11,406 bases of DNA from Christensenellaceae bacterium (GTDB taxonomy: Bacteria > Bacillota > Clostridia > Christensenellales > Aristaeellaceae), in NCBI GenBank assembly GCA_017881705.1, contig JADGQP010000048.1:1-11406 (forward strand), read 5' to 3'. Position 1 is the stretch's first letter, and each line of letters opens with the position of its first letter. This document shows, piece after piece, positions 6,751 to 11,406 of this stretch. Under the pieces are notes generated by a model. It saw nothing but the letters and a program-made list of their open reading frames with translations, searched no databases and had not been told where the DNA came from. Made by a program: the position numbers and the translations under genes.

Positions 6751-8091
6751 TTAATCATCTCCCGCATTGAAGGCTTCCAGTGTGCTCGCGGGCGTTTCGG
6801 GGTGCGCGTCGCCATGCTTGGTAAGCGAAATGGTCACGAAGGATATGGCCACCATTAACGCGGCGTAAGGCGCGAGCACCCGATACCCCAGATATTGCAT
6901 TAAATACCCGCTTAAAATCGGCGTAACGATCTGTGCGGCCATGGAGAAGGTGTAATAATAGCCTGTGTATTGGCCTACATCTCCGCTTTTGCTGATTTCC
7001 ACCACCATCGGGTAGCTGTTGACGTTGATGGTTGCCCACGCCACGCCAACCAGAACAAACAGCCCATACAGCAGCGGCGAGAAACTGCCAAACAGCCCCA
7101 GCGCCGCGAAACTGAGCGTAAGCAGCGCCACGCCGAACTGGATCATCCGCTTGCGGCCGAACCGGGAGGACAGCGCGCCGACCGGAATGTAGCACAGCAG
7201 CGCTGCGCCGGTGGCGACCATCAGGAAATTGGAGGCGGTGCTCAGGTCGTATCCCCATTGTACAATCACATATTTGGTAAACACGGTGGTTACGGCGTTG
7301 TAGCCCATAAACCAGAAGAACACGCTGGTAAGAATCAACAGCAGGCTGCGGCGAACCTCCGGCGAAAGGGACTGCAAGCCCGCTTTGGCTTTCCGGCTGG
7401 CCGCTTCTTCGGCTTTTCGTTCTTCAGGCGGCAGCTTGGCGGCTTCCGCGGCGTCGTAACGGTCGTTGATGTCGGAGGTTTCCTTAGCCAGCTTTTTCTC
7501 CTTCACCGTGTAAAGCAAAACGCATACGGCAGCGACCATCAGTACGGCCACGGCGATAAACAGGTAGGTGTAGTTATCGGTCTGGCCGTCGCCGCGCTTG
7601 AACACCAGAAACTTCATGACTACCAACGTGTAAATGCCGCCCAGCGTGCCCATGAGGTTGATAATGGCGTTCCCCTTGGAACGCAAAGGTTTGGGCGTAA
7701 CATCCGGCATCAGTGCGACGGCGGGGGAACGGTACGTACCCATGGCGACCAGCAGCAGCGCCAGCGAAACGATAAACAGCGGGAAGCTGTGCGCGCCGTC
7801 GGCAATAGGCAGCAGGTTCATCAGCAGCACTGCGGCAGCCGTGCCGCCCAGGATAAAGGGCGTGCGCCGACCCAGCTTCGTATGGGTCTTATCGGACAGC
7901 GCGCCAAACAGCGGAAGCAGAAACAGAGCCAGAACGTTATCCAGCGACATCACAATGCCGCTGGGCCCATCCGGCACCTTGAAGGTAAATTTGAGAATCA
8001 GGGGAACGATGCTGTCGTACAGCTGCCAGAACGCACAGATGGAGAGAAACGCGAATCCGACGCGGGCGGTTCGGCGCGTATCCAGTTTCAT
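6751..8091 (-). CDS. MFS transporter, SLC45/sugar-transporter-like
   Basis: This polytopic permease has 446 residues and about 12 membrane helices. The MFS signature in the loop between helices 2 and 3 is GALSDKTHTKLGRRTPFI (residues 63-80). The segment YRSPAVALMPDVTP and LRSKGNAIINLMG (about 120-148) resembles SLC45/sucrose-type carriers. A long, charged cytoplasmic loop (about 196-247), rich in Lys, Glu and Ala, separates the two halves. The second half carries SSRFGRKRMIQFG, the repeated MFS loop motif. ATG 8091 is used because GGGAGG lies 9 bases upstream. A longer frame from 8163 is excluded, since it would start inside the promoter's -35 box, upstream of the predicted transcript start. 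It is first in a two-gene unit with the GDPD, suggesting uptake or export of a sugar or polyol-type compound, perhaps related to glycerophosphodiesters; that link is inference. Confidence 0.92.
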   Translation of the reverse strand: MKLDTRRTARVGFAFLSICAFWQLYDSIVPLILKFTFKVPDGPSGIVMSLDNVLALFLLPLFGALSDKTHTKLGRRTPFILGGTAAAVLLMNLLPIADGAHSFPLFIVSLALLLVAMGTYRSPAVALMPDVTPKPLRSKGNAIINLMGTLGGIYTLVVMKFLVFKRGDGQTDNYTYLFIAVAVLMVAAVCVLLYTVKEKKLAKETSDINDRYDAAEAAKLPPEERKAEEAASRKAKAGLQSLSPEVRRSLLLILTSVFFWFMGYNAVTTVFTKYVIVQWGYDLSTASNFLMVATGAALLCYIPVGALSSRFGRKRMIQFGVALLTLSFAALGLFGSFSPLLYGLFVLVGVAWATINVNSYPMVVEISKSGDVGQYTGYYYTFSMAAQIVTPILSGYLMQYLGYRVLAPYAALMVAISFVTISLTKHGDAHPETPASTLEAFNAGDD

Positions 8092-8134
8092 GCGGTTTTC
8101 CTCCCTACTATCGCGGCGAAGCCGCCTTGCCATT

Positions 8135-8163
8135 ATTTTAACGCGTACCTGACGCAAAGTCAA
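8135..8163 (-). promoter_or_regulatory. Sigma-A-type promoter for the MFS transporter / GDPD unit
   Basis: On the minus strand, TTGACT (complement of 8158-8163) and TAAAAT (complement of 8135-8140) are spaced by exactly 17 bp, close to consensus. The transcript would start at about 8128. The leader holds a perfect hairpin, GCGGC-TTC-GCCGC (minus strand, 8113-8125), near its 5' end and before the ribosome-binding site. Confidence 0.85.
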
Positions 8164-8279
8164 CCAGTGTATAACGTAAGCGTAACCCTCCGAAAACCAG
8201 CTTGCATGAAACCGCGGAAGGATACAAGTCGATTTTCGTAAAGTTTATGGCTATATTCAGTAAAGCATTCCGGCGGCGC
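8164..8279. other. Spacer between divergent promoters
   Basis: This 116-bp stretch separates the -35 box of the MFS/GDPD promoter (minus strand) from the -35 box of the cysteine-cluster gene promoter (plus strand). I see no further gene, strong repeat or terminator in it. A TATATT at 8252-8257 has no matching -35 box. Confidence 0.5.
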
Positions 8280-8308
8280 TTGAAAATGCCCGCGCGCTTT
8301 GCTATGAT
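8280..8308 (+). promoter_or_regulatory. Sigma-A-type promoter for the YkgJ-family gene
   Basis: TTGAAA (8280-8285) and TATGAT (8303-8308) are separated by exactly 17 bp, both boxes near consensus. The transcript would start at about 8315. GCGCCG (8313-8318) can pair with CGGCGC (8334-8339), a 6-bp stem at the very 5' end of the message, just before the ribosome-binding site GGGGAGG (8342-8348). Confidence 0.82.
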
Positions 8309-8355
8309 GGTTGCGCCGCAGAGCCGGATAAAACGGCGCGCGGGGAGGAACGAAC

Positions 8356-8907
8356 ATGGCGATCATACTGGATATGCTGGCCGCGCCCTTCGCGCTTAAA
8401 AAGCTTCGCCAAGCGCGGGAGATGCTTAAGGACGTTACACCCCTTCGCAGCGATTGTGGACGGGTTTGCGGCGGCGCCTGTTGCAAACCGGACGAAACCG
8501 GTGAAAACGGTATGCTGCTTTTCCCGTTTGAAGATCGTTTTTACCGTAAACCAATCGAAGGCTTTTCCTTCCATCTTGTGCCGGACGATACGCTTTTTAA
8601 AGGCGGAACGAGGCTGGTCTGCACGGGCGAATGCCCCAGGGAGCAAAGGCCGCTGGCATGCCGTATATTTCCGCTGCGCATTCGTTTGATAAGCGACGAA
8701 CTGGGCGTGAACACGCACGCGGAAGCGGAGGTGGATCCGCGCGCGTGGGCGGTTTGTCCGCTGCCGGAGCAGGGCGGGCTGCGTGCGATCAGCGCAGATT
8801 TTACAACAGCCGTGCAAAACGCGGGCGATCTGCTATGCCGAAACGTGTATATGCTGGAAGCGCTGCTCAACGAGCAGCGCATGCTGGACGAAACAAGGCG
8901 ATTATAA
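8356..8907 (+). CDS. YkgJ-family cysteine-cluster protein
   Basis: YkgJ-type proteins carry a cysteine cluster thought to bind zinc or an iron-sulphur centre; their reaction is not established. The 183-residue product has the hallmark C-x3-C-x3-CC at Cys34, Cys38, Cys42 and Cys43, then VCTGECP (Cys89, Cys93) and EQRPLACRIFP (Cys102), the second family signature, with further cysteines at WAVCP (Cys134) and LLCRN (Cys160). No signal peptide or strong membrane helix is present; the N-terminal 25 residues look amphipathic. The start ATG 8356 has GGGGAGG (8342-8348) 7 bases upstream. The gene has its own promoter and no terminator with a T-run behind it; only a GC hairpin (8911-8924) follows. Transcripts may therefore run into the next gene on the same strand, which nonetheless has its own promoter. 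Confidence 0.9.
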   Translation: MAIILDMLAAPFALKKLRQAREMLKDVTPLRSDCGRVCGGACCKPDETGENGMLLFPFEDRFYRKPIEGFSFHLVPDDTLFKGGTRLVCTGECPREQRPLACRIFPLRIRLISDELGVNTHAEAEVDPRAWAVCPLPEQGGLRAISADFTTAVQNAGDLLCRNVYMLEALLNEQRMLDETRRL

Positions 8908-8910
8908 AGG

Positions 8911-8924
8911 CGCGGATAGCCGCG
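8911..8924 (+). other. GC hairpin after the YkgJ-family gene, no T-run
   Basis: CGCGG (8911-8915) pairs with CCGCG (8920-8924) around ATAG, starting 4 bases after the stop codon. The lack of a T-run makes it at best a weak terminator. Confidence 0.4.
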
Positions 8925-8929
8925 AGCGC

Positions 8930-8958
8930 TTGCCGCCGGTTCTATAATCATGTATAAT
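8930..8958 (+). promoter_or_regulatory. Promoter for the NAGPA-domain / Lgt-like operon
   Basis: TTGCCG (8930-8935) and a perfect TATAAT (8953-8958) are spaced by exactly 17 bp. A second perfect TATAAT lies at 8943-8948 but has no matching -35 box. The transcript would start at about 8965 and give a 75-base leader that is GC-rich with foldable CG repeats. Confidence 0.82.
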
Positions 8959-8985
8959 AATCATTGGATTCATTGGGTGCCCTCG

Positions 8986-9013
8986 GCGCGAAAACGCGCG
9001 CGTTGTAAGCGCG
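8986..9013 (+). other. Two overlapping, mutually exclusive hairpins in the operon leader
   Basis: GCGCG (8986-8990) can pair with CGCGC (8995-8999) around AAAA. Alternatively, CGCGC (8997-9001) can pair with GCGCG (9009-9013) around a 7-base loop. The shared CG tract 8995-9002 cannot form both stems in full. The region lies between the predicted transcript start and the ribosome-binding site (AAAGGGA, 9024-9030). No known riboswitch class is recognisable. Short CG tracts occur by chance in GC-rich DNA. Confidence 0.35.
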
Positions 9014-9039
9014 TAAGCGAATGAAAGGGACGACCTGTT

Positions 9040-10098
9040 ATGCGTGGGAACAGGAACGGATACCGTTGGCGGATAACGCTATTGACCTTGCTGGTGATCG
9101 TCATGGCATTGTCGCTTGCTTTTGCGACACCTTCCGGCGAAATACTGCCCGACGCGAAACTTCGCTACCAAAACGACGCGCCTATCGACTGGGGAAACGA
9201 CGATACAGGCACGGACGAGGCAGGCCTGGGCGCGAATGCCGCGCGGTACCGGGTGCTGGCCAGCGCCGCGGTCAGCGACGTACTGCCTACAAGCAATATG
9301 GCTTCCTTGGATGAGGATATCAACACCGTCGGCCGTATGCCCATCGAGGCGAATTATACTGACACGGGATATAGCGACGATACCATCCATGTAGACATTC
9401 AACAGACGCAGCAGGACAATAGCATTTACCATATCGCGTATGTGAAAATCGCCTCGCCCAGCCAACTGCGAACCGCCATAGCGGGGGGGATCAACAGCAC
9501 GCGCACCGCGCCTGCCACCACGCTTGCCCAAAGCGTGAACGCCGTGGTGGCTGTGAACGGCGATTTCTTTTCCAAATACACGGGCGGCTACATTGTGCGC
9601 CAGGGGCAAACGCTGCGCAAAAAGGTGAGCGATCATTACGACCTGCTGCTGATTGACGAGAACGCGGATTTTCACATGCTGCTAGCCGGAAAAAAAGGGC
9701 AGGAAGACGGCATCGTTTCCCTGCTGAAAGAGCACCGGATCGTCAACGCGTTCTTCTTCGGCCCCGCGCTGGTGATGGACGGAAATGTATGTGAGATTTC
9801 AGCCGAATACGGCTGGAATCCTAATGGGCAGGAGCCGCGCGCCGCTATCGGCCAGCTTGCGCCGCTAAGCTACGTCGTGGTTACCGTGGATGGGCGGATC
9901 GACGCATCCCAGGGCGTTACGCTGCCGACGCTCGCCGCTTTTATGAAGCAGATCGGCTGCCAGCAAGCCTATAACCTGGATGGGGGTAACAGCTCCGCGC
10001 TGGTGTTCCACAACCAACTGCTCAGCATCAAGGATGTGGACGAGCGCTCAGTGAATGATATTGTTTATTTCGCGTCCGCTGCCGGGCAGGCGCAGTAA
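9040..10098 (+). CDS. Exported NAGPA-domain (phosphodiester glycosidase family) protein
   Basis: The C-terminal two thirds form a NAGPA domain, named after the mammalian enzyme that uncovers mannose 6-phosphate by removing GlcNAc from a phosphodiester. Bacterial members are linked with cell-surface and exopolysaccharide metabolism. Conserved blocks seen in order: VNGDFF (172-177), FFGPALVMDG (239-248), EPRAAIG (265-271) and YNLDGGNSSALVF (311-323). The 352-residue protein starts with basic residues and a hydrophobic helix at about 12-29 (signal peptide or anchor), with no lipobox cysteine. An acidic, Gly/Asn/Asp-rich spacer of about 70 residues follows before the domain. The start ATG 9040 has AAAGGGA (9024-9030) 9 bases upstream; an ATG at 9021 is in another frame. 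The stop is 14 bases before the next gene, so they form an operon. The substrate is unknown. Confidence 0.9.
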   Translation: MRGNRNGYRWRITLLTLLVIVMALSLAFATPSGEILPDAKLRYQNDAPIDWGNDDTGTDEAGLGANAARYRVLASAAVSDVLPTSNMASLDEDINTVGRMPIEANYTDTGYSDDTIHVDIQQTQQDNSIYHIAYVKIASPSQLRTAIAGGINSTRTAPATTLAQSVNAVVAVNGDFFSKYTGGYIVRQGQTLRKKVSDHYDLLLIDENADFHMLLAGKKGQEDGIVSLLKEHRIVNAFFFGPALVMDGNVCEISAEYGWNPNGQEPRAAIGQLAPLSYVVVTVDGRIDASQGVTLPTLAAFMKQIGCQQAYNLDGGNSSALVFHNQLLSIKDVDERSVNDIVYFASAAGQAQ

Positions 10099-10112
10099 AA
10101 GGGGGAAGAGCG

Positions 10113-11300
10113 GTGAGCTTTTCCGTTTTCGGCCTGACGGGCTACTGGTATGGGCTGACCATCGGCATTAGCGCGCTCGCTTACCTGTGGACGGCGGGAA
10201 TGCTGGGCTTTTCCAAACGCCTGCCGACCGGCACAGTACGGTTATACGGGCTATTTGCGTTACCCCTGGGGTTGGTGCTGTCCAGGCTCGTTTATTGTGC
10301 GGTTAATTTCAGCTATTATACGGAAAGCGTTTCACAGCCTTGGCTGATGCTACGCTTCTGGGATGGAGGCTACAGCCTGCTTGGCGCTCTGGCGGGGATG
10401 ATCGTTGCCGCATACTGGACCGCCAGGGTTCGCAAGGTTAGGTTCGGAACGCTTTTAGACGTTACCACGGTGCCCCTGGGTTTGCTGCTGTTTGGCGTTC
10501 GCATGGCGGAAGAGTTTACTGGCGGGCAATTGGGCGTTGGCAGGCAGGTGAACGCTGGCACACTGGCGCTGACGTTTCCGGGCCTGTTTATTCCGGATCA
10601 AATGGGCACGCTGACGTTGTATCGCCTTGCCGTTTACCGTTTTGAGGCGATTGCGGCACTTTTGCTGTTGGTTTTGGCGCTGCTTCTGTTTTTAAGCCGC
10701 CACGGCAAATACGGCGCGCGCGCAGGGGACATGGCGATGATGACGTACGCGCTGTTTGGCGCCATGCAGGTTCCCTTGGAAAGCCTGCGGGACGACGGAC
10801 ATATGGTGCTCGGATTTATCCGCGTTCAGCAGGTCGGCAGTGCGTTGCTGCCTGTGCTGGTGCTGCTTATTTTAGCCGTACGTTACGCCCATATCCGGCA
10901 GGTGCGCAAAGCAACGGTGGCGGCATGGCTGTTGCTGCCGGTCGCGTTGGTGGTGGCTTATATGATGGGGCGCCCCATTAACCACGTGCTGAACTTAACG
11001 GATAAGCGCGCGCTGGGCGGCGTAATTCTGGCGGCGATAGGCGTGTATATGCTGTTTTTCCTGCGCGTGCGCGGCGCTGACCTGCGACTGATTGTCACAT
11101 GGCTGGTTACGATACTGGCAATCGCGGTTTGCGTAATGGTCGAGTTCAGTGTGGATGGCAGCGATAACCTCGTGAGGGATTACGCGATTATGGCGGCGGG
11201 CTGCTTGGTGCTTTTCCTGGCGCCGTATTCATTATGGAAAAAGCTGAAGAACGGCGTGTACCGGGAAGAAAGCATCCGTATCTGTATTCCTGTAAGCTGA
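10113..11300 (+). CDS. Lgt-like polytopic membrane protein with substituted catalytic residues and a C-terminal helix extension
   Basis: The first 265 or so residues look like prolipoprotein diacylglyceryl transferase (Lgt), which adds diacylglycerol to the lipobox cysteine of lipoproteins. Landmarks: YWYGL (11-15), SRLVYCAVN (57-65), GGYSLLGALAG (85-95, in place of Lgt's GG-x-S-x-HGG-x-x-G), FGVRMAEEFTGGQLG (127-141, in place of GRxGNFxNGE), YRFEA (175-179), and QVPLESLRDDG (219-229, in place of RFxxExxR). His103, Asn146, Glu151 and Arg239 of the E. coli enzyme appear to be Leu90, Glu133 or Glu134, Gln139 or Gly138, and Gln219; the Glu243 and Arg143 equivalents (Glu223, Arg130) remain. About four more membrane helices follow (about 268-375), giving 395 residues against about 260-300 for Lgt. 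The start is GTG 10113 after AGGGGGA. Classical Lgt activity is doubtful; a related lipid- or envelope-processing role is inference. Confidence 0.82.
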   Translation: MSFSVFGLTGYWYGLTIGISALAYLWTAGMLGFSKRLPTGTVRLYGLFALPLGLVLSRLVYCAVNFSYYTESVSQPWLMLRFWDGGYSLLGALAGMIVAAYWTARVRKVRFGTLLDVTTVPLGLLLFGVRMAEEFTGGQLGVGRQVNAGTLALTFPGLFIPDQMGTLTLYRLAVYRFEAIAALLLLVLALLLFLSRHGKYGARAGDMAMMTYALFGAMQVPLESLRDDGHMVLGFIRVQQVGSALLPVLVLLILAVRYAHIRQVRKATVAAWLLLPVALVVAYMMGRPINHVLNLTDKRALGGVILAAIGVYMLFFLRVRGADLRLIVTWLVTILAIAVCVMVEFSVDGSDNLVRDYAIMAAGCLVLFLAPYSLWKKLKNGVYREESIRICIPVS

Positions 11301-11322
11301 GGATGAAGGAGGACACAACCGT

Positions 11323-11406
11323 ATGTCGGAACATCCATACAGGTTCGGGATCGATCCACAGTCGGCACAGGATGCGCAAAAACGCGGATTGCCAAGAAAA
11401 ATCTGC
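11323..11406 (+). CDS. Start of an unidentified third operon gene (3' truncated by window edge)
   Basis: ATG 11323 follows a perfect AAGGAGG (11306-11312) by 10 bases and lies 22 bp after the Lgt-like gene, so this is very probably the next gene of the operon. The frame stays open for 28 codons to the edge. The visible N-terminus is polar and charged (MSEHPYRFGIDPQSAQ, ending KIC), with no signal peptide, which fits a cytoplasmic protein. I do not recognise it. Confidence 0.75.
   Translation, partial: MSEHPYRFGIDPQSAQDAQKRGLPRKIC

Noticed and set aside
8092..8163. N-terminal extension of the MFS protein to 8163
   Set aside because: It would begin in the promoter's -35 box, upstream of the predicted transcript start; ATG 8091 has GGGAGG before it.
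6970..8241. Long plus-strand open frame (423 codons) opposite the MFS gene
   Set aside because: It is antisense to a well-supported transporter gene, is unusually rich in Gln, His and Arg, shows no recognisable domain, and has no ribosome-binding site. It is a shadow of GC-rich coding sequence.
8943..8948. Second perfect TATAAT as an alternative -10 box
   Set aside because: No usable -35 box 16-18 bp upstream; the TATAAT at 8953-8958 has TTGCCG at exactly 17 bp.

Overview
The window reads as a chromosomal stretch from a member of the Firmicutes, most likely a Clostridia-type gut or anaerobic bacterium. The base composition is moderately GC-rich by eye. The cellobiose phosphorylase closely resembles the clostridial enzyme, a walJ/yycJ-type metallo-hydrolase sits with rlmH, Shine-Dalgarno sites are strong (AAGGAGG types), and promoters are sigma-A-like with 17-bp spacers. 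I cannot name the species. No mobile element, CRISPR array, tRNA or rRNA is visible.

Layout, left to right. (1) 1-3216, plus strand: the 3' part of a LacI-family regulator gene, then a full GH94 cellobiose phosphorylase gene closed by a strong rho-independent terminator. This looks like a small regulated unit for intracellular phosphorolysis of cellobiose. (2) 3309-4082, minus strand: a secreted protein built from three copies of a roughly 60-residue beta-rich repeat; it is unrecognised. (3) 5866-4193, minus strand: a clear promoter followed by a WalJ/YycJ-like metallo-beta-lactamase-fold protein, an 88-residue cysteine-containing small protein, and rlmH, whose start directly abuts the stop of the small gene. 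(4) 8163-5927, minus strand: a strong promoter, an SLC45-like MFS transporter and a membrane-anchored glycerophosphodiester phosphodiesterase, 2 bp apart. (5) 8280-8907, plus strand, divergent from (4): a YkgJ-type cysteine-cluster protein with its own promoter. (6) 8930 to the window end, plus strand: a promoter and GC-rich leader, a secreted or anchored NAGPA-type phosphodiester glycosidase-domain protein, a polytopic membrane protein related to the lipoprotein diacylglyceryl transferase Lgt, and the first 28 codons of a third gene.

The part most worth following up is the last operon. The Lgt-like protein keeps the Lgt fold landmarks but lacks several residues that Lgt needs for catalysis, and it carries about four extra C-terminal membrane helices. 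Together with an exported NAGPA-domain protein it suggests an undescribed cell-envelope function. That is inference; the residue substitutions are visible in the sequence.
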